Shown here in pieces: positions 22,383 to 33,560 of a stretch of DNA of 64,000 bases. Origin of the DNA: Nannochloropsis oceanica (lineage: Eukaryota > Sar > Eustigmatophyceae > Eustigmatales > Monodopsidaceae). Below the pieces are notes generated by a model, which saw nothing but the letters and a program-made list of their open reading frames with translations, made no database searches and was not told the origin of the DNA. Each line of letters begins with the position of its first letter. Positions within the stretch are counted from its first letter, which is position 1. The stretch lies in NCBI GenBank assembly GCA_004519485.1, contig CP038132.1:1-64000 (forward strand), read 5' to 3'. The translations under genes and the position numbers were made by a program.

Positions 22383-25300
22383 CATGGCGCGAAGCAGCCT
22401 CCTCCTTCGCTGCCTCTCCCTTGGATCGTCGCAGGTAAGAATGGGCTTGGCGCGGGTACCAATCGCGAGGCACCGGCCGAGGACAGGGGGGAGGACCACA
22501 CCCTTCCTCATCCACCGGCACCAGAGACGTGATATTAAAGACGGTCATTTTAACGCCTTTGATGACCAGTGGCCCGGGACGCAAGGGCTTAAGGGAGAGG
22601 GTGAGGGGATGCTGCTGCCTCAAGGCCGGGATCCACAACGTGACAGGGTAGCAAAACACCACCGTCCCTGACGTGCCTTCTGCCCCTCCCTCCTTCCCGA
22701 CCTCCCCCCCACCCTCCACGAGGATTTCGATGCTTTGAATGTTGAGGGGGGCGGCGAGGGAGTTGGAGAGGGAAAGAGCCACGTGCGCGACCTCTCCTGC
22801 GGCCCATGTGACGCCTTGCCTTCCTTCCTGCCCTCGGTTAGCGAACGGGTTGTAGATGAAGGCGGAGGGGGCCAAGGAGGGAGGGAATGAAGGAGGGGAG
22901 GAGGTGGAGTGAAGGATGGGAATGAGGTCGGAGGGGAGGCGGAGGGGACGAACAAAGTGGATCGTGGGAAAACCGTGGATGTCGAGGGAAGGACGAGGAG
23001 GGAGACGACGGGTCAAGCGCATCATCTGCACAATGACGGCCTCTTGCTCTTCGGGAGAGGCTGCCACGTGAGGCGTGAGCACACTTCCCTCTCTGTTGGT
23101 GTTTCTTGTACCTGATAGGTCCATCAACTCCCCCCTTCCCTCCCCCTCTTCATCACCTCTTCCCTCCCTCCTCTCGCCCCACGACGACGACCTTCCATTC
23201 GTCTTCCTTCCATACAGCAAGCGTGACCGACCACCAAGGCTCCCGCTTCCTCCTCCTCCTCTTTGGCCTCCTCCCGTCGAGGACAAAAACTTCAAGGCAT
23301 TGAACCCGCCCCCCGCTCCCGTCGTGAAGGAAGAGAATCCTCCCATCCCTCCCTCCTTCTTCCCCTCCTTCCCTCCCCTCCCTCCTCCTCCATGCCCCTT
23401 CCCCCCAGCCATCCCTTGTATACCAGCGCGTACCTGCCACCGTTCCGACAACGGCCTTCCTCCCCCGCTTCCTCCCCTTCCTCCCTCCCCCCCTCCCCCT
23501 CCGTCACTCAAACTGTCATCGTAATCCTCTTCAAACCCCTCCTCCTCCTCCTCCTCCTCCTCCTCCCATTCCCCCCTCCCTCCTCTACCCTCGCCTCCCA
23601 TCGTTTCACTCCTTGAAAATCCCTCCGACCATTGCTCATGCTGCTGGTGCTGCTTCCCGCCCTCCTTTTTTCCCTCCTTCAGCTCGCCTGTGGCACCCAA
23701 AAAAGGAAACGGCCTTGTGAGAGAGGAGGCCAGGAAGGAGGTAGTGGAGGAGGAAGCGAAGGAGAAGGCGGTTACGTCACCTCGGGGAGAAGAGGGTGCT
23801 GACGCAGCCGCCATTCCTCCTCCTCCTCCTCCTCCTCCTCCTCCTCCTCCTCCTCCTCCTCCTCCTCCTCCTCCTCCTCCCAGTGACGACGGCGATCTTG
23901 CATGATTTATTGTCCCTCCCCCACTAACCATCCTTCCTCCCTCCTTCCCTCCTCCTTCTCCTCCTCCTCCCCCAAGCGCGACTGCCCTCTGTCTCCCTTC
24001 CTCCAGTTCCGCGAGGAGCCGAAGGAGGGACAGATAGTACGAACAAGCAGCGGGCACGTCACGGGCAGCAGTAGCGAAGGAGATTAAGTCGGCCAATAAA
24101 TGCTTCTGGAGACATGGCCAGCCACCCGCAGGACGGGAAGACAGTGTCCGGGTATCATTTTCCACAGGCGAGGAAGAGGAGGAGGAAGGTGGGGAGAAAG
24201 CGGGGGAGGAAGGGGCGAGGACAATTTTGTAGGCCTCTGCAGCAAGACGACCGAGGGCGAGAGCTGCAAAGGGAGAATGGAGTTCTGCCGTTTGAGAGGC
24301 GGCCAGACGGAGGAGGAAAGCTTGTTTTCTCTCAAGCCCGAGCCAGTGGCAAATTGCCGCGGCTTCGAGGGTGCGTAAAACTTGGAGGGGCTGCGGAAGA
24401 GGGAGGAAGAGACGGAGGAAGGGAGGGAGGATGGGGAGGATTTTAAAAAATATGTGAGATGAATTAATATGAATAATACGACTACAAGAAATGTATATCA
24501 TCCAGCCTCGTTCACTTCTACCCTCCCTCCCTCCCTCCCTCCCTTCTTTTGACATACCATGCCCAACCCCTCCAATCCCATGGCCCGCATCACCCACTCC
24601 CAGGCCTCCACACACCGCCCTTCCCTCCCTCCCCCTCTCCCTCCCTGCATCCGGGCCATCTTGAAACACAGCGCCACTGCCAAGCTCGCATGGGCCGCCC
24701 CTCCCAGCTCCAACAGCGCTAACGCGCCCCCCCCCTTTTCCTCGATCTCCTTCGCTACCAACTCCTGCTGCTTCTTTCCTCCCCCCTCCCCTCCCCCACC
24801 CTTCCCTCCCTCCCTCCCTCCCCCTCCTCCTCCGGGCAGGAACTCCTCCATGGACATTTCCCACGACTGCATGACCTCCACCGCCGCCACCCACCCCTCC
24901 AACGCCCCCGCTTGCCATAGCCCTTCCCCTAGAGCCTGGCACTCACCAATGGCTTGGGTGTAAGCTTCGAGCGCGTCTTGTGGCGTGCCTGCCAAGAGGC
25001 ATATATCCCCGACCCACTTGTTTATCCTGCCACGGCTCCCGTCGATTCCGGTGGGGACACTGCTGCTGCTGTTGTTGTTGTTGTTGCTAGTGTTGGTAGT
25101 GGTGGTGGATCTGGCGGTGGTCGCTGCAGCTGCTGCTGCTGGAGACGGATCATCGTCAAAGGGGGAGCGAAAACCGGCCAACCATTGGCCACCACGCTTG
25201 GCTAGCGTCTTACCGCTCATGCTGCTGCTACTGCCACTGCTGCTACTGCTACTGCCGCTGCTGCTGCTCGTCCCGCCACCGGCCCTCATCCTATTCACCT

Positions 25301-26344
25301 CCTCCTCGAGGTGCGATAAAACCACCACGGCCACATCATTCAGTATCACGCCCATGTGCAGCTCCACCATGCTCATCCCACTATCACGATGATCACCTTC
25401 CGGAGGGAAAATGACCAGCTCCTCCTTGTTCTGGTAATGGTTTTCGAACGATTCTTTCCCCACCTCCTTCCCTCCCTCGCCGTCCTTCCCACCCTCGACC
25501 CCAGTGGAAGGCGTGGCTCCGAACGAGTAACCGAAACAAAACAATTTCTTGGCGACTGCGTGAGGGAAATCCCTCAGACGCTCCTGGAACTCGCCTTCGA
25601 TCCCATCTATGACGCCGGGGGCGCAGGAAGGGAGATGGACGATGCCGATGACCTGCAGAGGGAGGGGAAGGAAGGAGGGGAAGGAGGGGAAGGAGGGAGG
25701 CAGAGAAGGTGGAGATGATGTTAGAAATTCTTGTCCTTCACTCGACTTGGAGTTCGATATCAATAACACAGGGGATTTAGAACGGGGAATGATGATGTCG
25801 ATGCACGAGCGGGGGGGGGGAAAAGAGTGGGGGAAGGAGTGAGGGAAGGAGGGATGAAAAGGAAGTCATTAGGGGGCACACACGAATGAATTTTGCATTG
25901 GCCTGCGGGCGAACACTCTTTGATGGACATTGTAGAGATTCTCGATTGTTGTCTCCAACCTTTCCTCTTTCCTCCTTCCTCCTCTCCTATCCCAAACCCT
26001 CCCCTTATCACGCCTTTTCTACTCACCGCCCACGTACGTCGGAACGCCTGGTAATCTTGCCACTCAGGCGCAGCTGCCGACAAGGGAGGCGCCCGGTCCA
26101 AATACTGCAACGACAAGCTGCCATCAAACCAGGAAAAATATTTGAAAGGAGAATCTTCCTTTCTCCATGACCCGGGCTTGCTAAGGTTGGCCATGGGAAG
26201 CACTGAGAAGGAGCGCTGGAGAAGGGAGAGATAGCTGCGGAAGCGCTTGTCGGGCACCCCTCCCAAAGGCACGACCGCCACACGGAGCCGCCGGTGAGAG
26301 GCGAAGGAGGTAGGTTCCTCCTCGGCATGGCGCAGAACGTCCAT
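19817..26344 (-). CDS. TRAPPC9: TRAPP II complex subunit TRAPPC9 / Trs120
   Basis: A TRAPP tethering/GEF complex subunit acting in Golgi traffic. Five exons, 26344-26027, 25652-24558, 24390-22119, 21919-20313 and 20179-19817, give about 1884 residues. Exon 1 has the Trs120 start region (RLRVAVVPLGGVPDKRFRSY, DSPFKYFSWFDG). Exon 2 carries IVHLPSCAPGVIDGIEGEFQ, the helical-repeat signature INKWVGDICLLAGTPQDALE, and LWQAGALEGW. Exon 3 continues with LRTLEAAAICHWLGLERKQ and the C-terminal beta-rich region (FIYNPFAN, VTLWIPALRQQHPLTLSLKP, ELLPGEYRQACIELQ). Exons 4-5 carry further beta repeats. The protein is longer than the usual 1150-1290 residues because of poly-Gly (23816-23880), poly-Gln (22323-22382), Ser and acidic inserts. 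An unseen intron inside exon 3 cannot be excluded. Confidence 0.85.
22323..22382. repeat. Coding (CAA/CAG)n repeat, poly-Gln in TRAPPC9
   Basis: The plus strand shows (GTT)n then (GCT)n; in the minus-strand gene this encodes about 20 glutamines in exon 3. The change from CAA to CAG within one tract points to separate expansions. Confidence 0.9.
23816..23880. repeat. Coding (GGA)n repeat, poly-Gly in TRAPPC9
   Basis: A pure TCC/CCT trinucleotide run on the plus strand, read as GGA codons in TRAPPC9 exon 3, encodes more than 20 glycines. Confidence 0.9.
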
Positions 26345-27395
26345 GGGAATGGCGTGGCGAGGTGGGTGGTTTTAGCCGCCGGAGGAGGGCATGTAGAAGG
26401 ATGGAGTCGGCGAGGAGTTGTATCGGTTGCTGCCGTTGCCTGCCTGTAAAATTGGTGGAGTAGCGTGGAGTGGTAGGACAACGTTAGCAGGCATAATTAC
26501 AAAGAATCCTGGCATAGCATCGCTCTCATGATGTGCAGGAAATGGGTGTGAATTTAGAATGCCAAGAAAGGGAGCATTTCCTGGTGCTTGATTTGTCTGC
26601 CGGAGGATCATCACACCTTCTTCATTGCCTCCGGGGGTGTGACGGGGGATTTCAGGGTGACTTACGTGTGGTATGCGTGTTGAGGGTGCACAACTGAGTG
26701 CTGTAGTGTGGCTTTTTGAGGGGGTGGCTTCGTGACCGTCTGTATCGGGTGCGAATAATTCTGGCAGCGTGTGAAATAGCGATTGGGGAAGGCGAGGAAC
26801 GACTGCTGGAACGAGAAACACCTATATGATCGAACATGAGTGAATAAAACATATCGATGCCATTTCCTCAAGACTTTCCGGGTGGGTGTCCTTCATCTTT
26901 AGTGAAAGTATGTAAGGAGATGTATTGAGTGAACTGTGTCTATCATTCGGTGTGGCGGTACCGCGTGTAATTATAAAAAAACAATGAAAGGCTCTACAGC
27001 TCGGATCGAGCGGAAATGGTCTTTGCGTGCATTTTTATACCACAAAATCTTCCAGTGAAATTATCAAGCACCCCCATGCTCTAGTGAAAAGCTTTCCAAT
27101 GCATCATCAGGACTGGTCGTCCATAAACCAAACGTGTAGAATTCGTAAAAATAGGAGGAGAATAAGGACGTAGCCGATGCCCCCTGATGTCCTTCTTGAG
27201 TGAGTTGTTTCTTTACACCATACCCAACAGGTCGATACTGCTGCGTGCAGAGCAACACACCCCCTTCAAGAGGACGCTGATCTGAAGTCTCCAGAATTAT
27301 ATATGTATAGAATTATACACACATAATTAAATTATATGATTACATGTATAGTATATATGTGTCGTTTGAGGAGGGTGTGAAAAATTTAATTTTAA
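26345..27395. other. Region upstream of TRAPPC9 with weak open frames
   Basis: About 1 kb with no recognised gene. A minus frame at 26821-26372 (149 codons, His/Pro-rich) and a minus frame at about 27294-27064 (reading QQYRPVGYGVKKQL and FYEFYTFGLWTTSPDDALES, ending at TGA) look more protein-like than the background but match no family I can name. The TRAPPC9 promoter should be near 26345-26450. An AT-rich block lies at 27295-27375. Confidence 0.45.
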
Positions 27396-27900
27396 GATTT
27401 CGCCAAGGTAGTAGTAATCTTGTCCTCATTTTATTGATTCAGTAAGGAGGAAAAGAAGGGAGGAAGGGAGGAAGGAAGGGAGAGACGAATGCTGGAAGGG
27501 GAGGGGGGATAGAAGGGGATGGCTTCACGTCTTTATTTCTCACATCATGCGGCCTTACACCCTCACCAAAATTAAAAAGGAGACGTTTACAAGCATCATG
27601 GATGCTTTGAAGCTGATGGTCCGCCATGCCATCTCCACTTTTACGGAGCTCGTATTGGAGGCGCATGAGCGGGGGGAGGTTGAGTTTGTGCAGATGCTTA
27701 TTATTTCCACGGCAGACGAGTTGGAGGTCAGCCATGCGGATGTAGAGGCACTGAAGGATCCGATGCTTTTGCTTGATATTTTACAGGCGAAGCATCACGA
27801 CAACCCGTTTGCGTGGGGAGAGAGCTGCTTGCTCGTATGGGCCATGACAATGGGGAACCTCGATGTAAGCATTTACCTTATAGTGATAATATTTTTTGGA
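27396..27900 (+). pseudogene. Partial copy A of the OTU-like gene
   Basis: This is a near-identical partial copy of 46710-47200. It runs from the end of the second coding segment (CGCCAAGGT) through the intron and the third segment to the donor GATGTAAGC. By eye the third segment is about 96 percent identical, so the duplication is young. The frame of that segment is open (KKETFTSIMDALKLMVRHA through NPFAWGESCLLVWAMTM), but the N-terminal region, the Cys box and the His box are absent here. No flanking terminal repeats or target duplication were recognised. Confidence 0.8.
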
Positions 27901-28550
27901 AGGATGAGGGAAAAGGCAGTGAATGTAGTTTTGGAATGGGTGAATGACATCCAAATCCAAGCGAACAACTGAGCCCCTTGTAAATCTTCTCTCTCCTTCC
28001 CATATTCCCCTCAAAACAATCACCATACAGTAAATGCTTACATCGAACTTCCTACTTGTCATAGCCCAAAAGAGCAAGGAGCTTTCTCCCCATGCAAACG
28101 GGTTGCGATGATACTTTGCTTTTAGTACATCAAGCAAACGCATCGGATACTCGAGCGCTTTAACCTCTGCTTGGCTGAATTCCAACTCGTCCGCCATGGA
28201 AATAAGGAGCATCTGCATAAATTCAACCTCCCCCTGCTTATGCGCCTCCAATACGAGTTCCTTGAAAGTGTTGAAAGCACAGCTGACAATCAGCCTCAAA
28301 GCGTCCATAATGCTTTAGGACGTCTCCTGTTTAATTTTGCGAGGGTTTAAGTTCTTGCTGTGCCCAATCTTTCTCTCACTCCCGAACTTCGCAGGCAGAT
28401 GGGGGGCGCTTGTTGTTGGGGCGTAGGGAGGAGCGTAAGGGAGAAGGGTGAGACGTACGCGTCTGGGCGAGCTCGCTTGTTCTTGCTTGAGGCAAGGGGG
28501 CAAAGGTCATTGTATTTGTGCGATTGCCACAGGGCAGTCACACCCTGCCA
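27901..28550 (-). pseudogene. Partial copy B of the OTU-like gene, inverted
   Basis: On the minus strand, 28548 to about 28370 resembles the sequence just upstream of the OTU-like gene (45972-46110; shared AAGAACAAGCGAGCTCGCCC). It then jumps to the third coding segment (MDALRLIVSCAFNTFKELVL to NPFAWGESSLLFWAMTSR) and its following intron (GGATTTGGATGTCATTCACC matches GGATAAGGATATCATTCACC near 47265). The N-terminal and Cys-box segments are missing. It is clearly more diverged than copy A. Copies A and B face each other tail to tail and meet near 27900. Confidence 0.75.
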
Positions 28551-29156
28551 CCCATCCACACACACAAGCATATATGCGGGGCAGCATGGCCGAGTCTGGC
28601 AGGCATGTTTGTGCCTGTGTGTGTGTGTGTGCTCTGGGAATAGGGTCGAGGGCGCTGCAGAACGAGGTTGGTCAAGGTACGTCCCATTTGTTCTTCAAGC
28701 TGCTGCGGCCTGCCGATCCCTGCACGCCCCGACACCCCACGACGAAGACGCTGGCTACAGGTACATGGCTAGTGGAGGGAAAGAACAAGGGGTTGCGATG
28801 AATGCGAGCGTAGGAATATGAGAGCATGTGCTTTGATGGTGTGATGCATGAGGCAGAAGAAGGGGGCGAGTTCGTGGAAGCGAGGCATGAGGTGGGCGCT
28901 GTCGACGAGGGAGCTTGTGTCCATCCACGCCTACCACTAATTAGAAAGGCTAGAGGGATGAAAGCCAGCAAATATATCCCTCTCAACCAACCCCAACACC
29001 CACGGCGCAACCGACAGTGACATGATTAAAAAAAACAATACAGTCTTTACTTCTTTTCCGAGTGTTCTGCCTGTCAGTTTTTTTGGGGGCGCCTATCATT
29101 CTCTTTTGCCATCCCTAGCTACACAACTCTTTTTCAGCATTCATTTTGATTTTTCA
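28551..29156. other. Intergenic region left of the GH3 gene's 3' end
   Basis: No gene is supported. The stretch includes a short TG run near 28613-28630 and T-rich sequence after 29020. Open frames on both strands overlap one another and show no family motif. Confidence 0.6.
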
Positions 29157-32100
29157 TTAATACAAGTCAGCTACTCTCCTTTCCCTTCCTCCTCCCTCTT
29201 CCTCCTCTTCTCCCCTCTCTTCATTCTCCCGCACATCCAGCAATGGCAATCCCCGACTACCCCTCCAAGACCCTCCCATACTCCCCCCGCTTCCGCTCCG
29301 ACAACTCCTGCCTGACGACAAAGGCTCCGCTCTCCTCAGCCCTCCTTCTTGCAATAAGTATTTCCCAAATCGAATCACACCACAGACGATGCCAATGGTC
29401 AGTAATGCCGCCGAGATGACAAATCCAATGAGCTCCCCAGCACTCACCTTCACTGCCCCTCCCCCTCCTTCCTTACTCCCGGCCTGGGCAGGGTCATCAT
29501 CGGTGCTGTTACTAGTCCCGGTACTGCTCCCGTCGTCGTCATTGTTGTCGCTGCCGGTTCCATTTCCATGTTCTTGCACCTGCAGCGTGGACAGGGAAAA
29601 CAGCGGCGCAGCAGCAGCAACAGCATCAATAGGGCAACTAGTCACTGGAAGGGCTGGGTTCCAGCACGCAGTCGCGAGATGTTGCCACACAGGAGGAGAA
29701 AGAAGAGAAGGAGAGGTGGCTGCGACTGCTGATGCTACTGCTGCCTTGCCCTCCCTCTCCACACACTGCACGTACGCCTCATCCCAGCTTCCAGGGACCT
29801 GCGCCCGGTGGGCCAAGCACGTTTCTTGACACTTCGCCTGTGATACAATTAACCCTTCATACACTGCCGGCCGTACCTCTCCCTCCCTCTCCATAGCCCC
29901 GGCCTTCGACCAGGCAGCACATCCCGCTTCGCACCGGACGTCGTACTTGGGAGAAAGGGCAAGAGTGAACTGGAGGCATTCCTCCGGCTGGGTCCTGCAG
30001 TCCACGTCAGGACCCAGCCCGATATAAAAAAGGCCAGACTCGAGCTGCCTCCGGTTATCGGTACCAATGAAGGAGAGGTCCGTCTTGGGGTCAAGCGTGA
30101 AGGAAAGCTCTTGAGAGGCGCCTGTAGGGGGGGAAGGAAAGAAGCGTAAGCTTTTAGAGACGCAATGCACCAACAGCGTGAAAATGCGCGAAAAACACAA
30201 AAAAACGCACACACATCATATGAATGCACCAGACTTACCAGCTTCCAAAAGCCCCACCTTCTCAAAGCGCCTTAACATCTTGTACTCGGGTGTAACCCTG
30301 CGGACCTTATCCGTTACAAACAGCAAGACAGTCTCCTTCCCCCGGCGCTTCCCTGTATTCACCACCGTCAACGACACGACCAATGGCGTGTTCTCATCAA
30401 TCGTCGTCGCACTTAAGCTTACATTGCGATATGCGAAAGAAGTGTAAGACAGACCATGACCAAATTCCCACAGCCGTGGGCAGTCGATGTATTTAAAGGG
30501 AAGAATCGCGCGGCCCGTCGTGCACAACGAGCTCGGTTTCCGGTAGTACTGCTGCGGGGCCACGCCCGAATACCGCGGGTACGTAAACGGGAGTCTTCCA
30601 GAGGGATTGATATCTCCAGCGATAATCTCAGCGAGCGCTTCCCCTCCGCTCGGGCCAACCAACATGGCGTCTAGCACCGCCGAGGCGTTATCCAGCGCGG
30701 TACCCACAATACGCGCACGTCCTTCGACCAGAACAGCGACCACCGGGGGGCCCATCGCAGTGAGTTTTTCAATATACTCTAATTGCCCAGCGGGTAAAGA
30801 CAGATCATTGACATCCCCCGGCTTCTCCGCGTAACTCGACTCGCCCACACACGCCACAATCACATCAGCCTCCTTCGCGTGTCGCAGTGCTTCTCTTTGT
30901 CCGGGTATGTCCGTCCCTGCTACAGTCACACCAGGGTGATACCAAACCTTCGACAGCGGGAATCTCTCCTTCAAACCCTCGAAAAAGGTCTTTCCGTCCG
31001 TAAATACACTATTTCGGTGAGCCCCCTGCCAGTGCAGCGTCCACCCCCCCGACTGCATACCCAAATTGTCACACCCCTGGCCCGTCACGAAAATCTTTTT
31101 GTCAGCCATGATTGATGGTTCTAGCGGAAGGAGAGACTGTGGGTTCTCAAGTAATACGATTGATTCCCGCGCCAGCGCCATGGCTACTTCCTTGTCCGCC
31201 GCCGAGCCAACAGACGCCTCTAACAGGGGGAAGCCATCGAGCAAATGAAACGGATTTTCCAACAGTCCCAACCACTCCTTAAGCGCCAACACACGCGCGA
31301 CCGACGCATCGACCCTTTTCTCGGGCACCACCCCCCGCCGAACCAGATCGAGGACTGCGTCCGCGAAGCCCACCGCCAAAGGTGGGTTCATGCTCATGTC
31401 AATGCTCGTATCCCTCATCGCAAGCTCCACCGCCTCTGACATATTTTCCGCAACACAGTGAAACTGGTGCAGATTCGCAATTTCGTTGTAGTCCGTCACA
31501 AGCATCCCTTCGAACCCCATCTCATCCCTCAATAAATCCACTAGGTACTCTCTAGACGAGGCCATGGGCACGCCACTCACTTCCGTATACGCTTCCATGG
31601 CTGACTTGACTCCCGCCTCCTGCACAGCGGCCGTGAATGGAGGAGCATACAATTGCTTAACTGTTCGGCTATCCAGTTCGATGGGGGAGCGATCGTGTCC
31701 CGTTACTGCAGCCGGGTAAGCGATGAAGTGTTTCATACACGCGGCTGCCGGAGGGAGTCCGGGAAACTCTGGGTCGTCTTCGGTTTGGATGCCGCGGATG
31801 ATGGCCTTGCCCATCTCAGCGACGACATAAGGACATTCACCAAAGGTCTCAAAAGACCGCGACCACAACGGTTGGGTGTTAATGCCGAGGATGGGGGAAA
31901 AGAGCCAGGGGATGCCTCCTGCCTTGGTGTCTTTGCTTTGGATACGGCCCATGGTCTTGACAAGGTCCCGATTGAAGGATGCGGCGGCATTAATTTGTTG
32001 CGGAAAAAGCGTTGCACCATAAATATAGTTGGCACCGTGTACGCTGTGTTTCATACAGAAAAGGGGGATGGAGGGGGAGGGGGGGGGGCAGGGAGGGATT

Positions 32101-32867
32101 GTATAGATTATGAAAATGGACAGCCGTACGAGTGCAAAAGCCCCCTTACGTGGTACAGACCTAATCTATATCACCAACAACATAAACCTTCCTCTTCCAT
32201 ACCATACACTTCTCACAGTGAAAAGGGCAGAAGGCAGAGACCCACGCACCGCTCCCCCCCCAAAAAAACTCGTATCGCTCCTTACTCACCTGTCGATCCC
32301 GTACACAGGCGGCAAAGCCCCGACCTCTTGCGCCACCTCCTGGATTTGACGGATCAAACTCTTCCACTCCCCGGCGGTCCAGCCATCTTTGCCGTGACTA
32401 GGTCCGAGAGTGAAGGGCGAGTTGAGGATGCTGCCAACGTGATACTCCCGGAAGACTGTGGCCAGCCGAGTGGTGTTGAGGCTTAGGCTGCCCGGCTCCA
32501 GAAAGCCCACGAGATCCAGCTGCAGCATCTGTCCCACTTTCTCCTCCAATGACATGCTTGCCAGTAAGCTCTGAACCTTAGTGGAGCGCTGAGCGGGAGA
32601 TGGGACCACGACGGCGGCGCACACAGCGAGGAGGAGGAATAGAAGAGGCGAAGAAGAGGACTGCCTTCTTCTCCTCCGTTGCCCCCGTGGTGATGGGAAG
32701 GTCCTCCATGACCCCTGCAATGGTGGAAAGGTCATGAGGCTGCCCTGTTCAATGGTTTGTGTAGGAATGGAGGGTGGGTGGTTGCGGGGTGTAACTGTTT
32801 GCGCATGTGGTTGTGTATGGGTGCGTCTTGACATTTTGAACGTGTGCCACTTTGAAGTTGTCGGCAT
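29157..32867 (-). CDS. Glycoside hydrolase family 3 (beta-glucosidase-like), membrane-anchored
   Basis: Three exons, 32867-32290, 32043-30239 and 30121-29157, encode about 1115 residues from the first ATG. GH3 features in order are SLEEKVGQMLQLDLVGF, the split motif GID|SVHGANYIYGATLFP, CMKHFIAYP, and the nucleophile region GFEGMLVTDYNEI (Asp about residue 377). These are followed by the C-terminal domain (ESIVLLENPQSLLPLEP, GDINPSGRLPFTYP, LWEFGHGLSYTSFAY) and an Fn3-like region. Beyond the usual GH3 end are Cys-containing sequence, a Gly/Ser/Asp linker, a hydrophobic segment (GFVISAALLTIGIVCGVIRF) and a basic then acidic tail. The N-terminus is Arg-rich, then hydrophobic (PLLFLLLAVCAAVVV), like a signal anchor. 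The enzyme probably trims beta-glucosides at the cell surface or in a lumen. Exact substrate is unknown. Confidence 0.9.
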
Positions 32868-33560
32868 ATCATAATGTGCTGTATTCCGTCTCCGTTCTAG
32901 CTTGCTGCGCCTCCTGAGGGTTCATCAGGGGTCTGCGTGAGGTCTTCATCCCCTCGAGCTTGCTGAAGGTCCATATGGGGTCCGGGGGAAGACTTTCTTG
33001 ATGTTTGGACACCATCGACAGGTTGAGTGAGCAGCATTTGCAAGGACCGTTCCCCTCTTATCATAGAAAGAGAATATTTTCCAATACTGACCACCGCGAT
33101 GCATACATTGTGTTTTGTGCCACACAACTGCCAAAAATAGAAGTGACCAAGCGCGGATTTTACTCATTGTACCATCTATTTCTGGCAATTCATTGCGGCT
33201 TCTGAGTGGCGAAATTATCTCACCAGCTCAAAAAAATCCCTTGCTATGAAAGCATGACAGCCAGACCAGGAACGAATGAAGATATTCTTATGATCGAAGC
33301 ATGCCAGCAAATGCGTATATATTCCTGTATGGTGGTATCTTTTCTGCCCTTGGGCATGTCATTATTGGGCAGTTATGGTGGTCTATCATGTGGGGGGGAA
33401 AATCTTGACAATCCTCAAACCGCAGTAACACGGTCTTCCAAGCAAAGAAATAAACGACGGAATTAAGCACGGGGTCCTCTATGCTTTGCCCACATCATAC
33501 CGTGCTATTCATTTTGCCGTTATGATGCCACGGCAATGCTGCTGCTATAGCTATTTATAT
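32868..33560. other. Intergenic region, GH3 promoter side
   Basis: About 690 bases between the GH3 start and the 3' end of the OPR/RAP gene. No coding signal is convincing. The GH3 promoter is expected near 32868-33000. Confidence 0.6.

Noticed and set aside
26372-26821. 149-codon minus frame upstream of TRAPPC9
   Set aside because: No recognised motif and no splice or promoter support. Mentioned within the region entry but not called as a gene.
28360-29010. Overlapping open frames on both strands (28360-28821 +, 29010-28672 -)
   Set aside because: Mutually overlapping, low conservation signal, and partly inside the OTU copy B flank.
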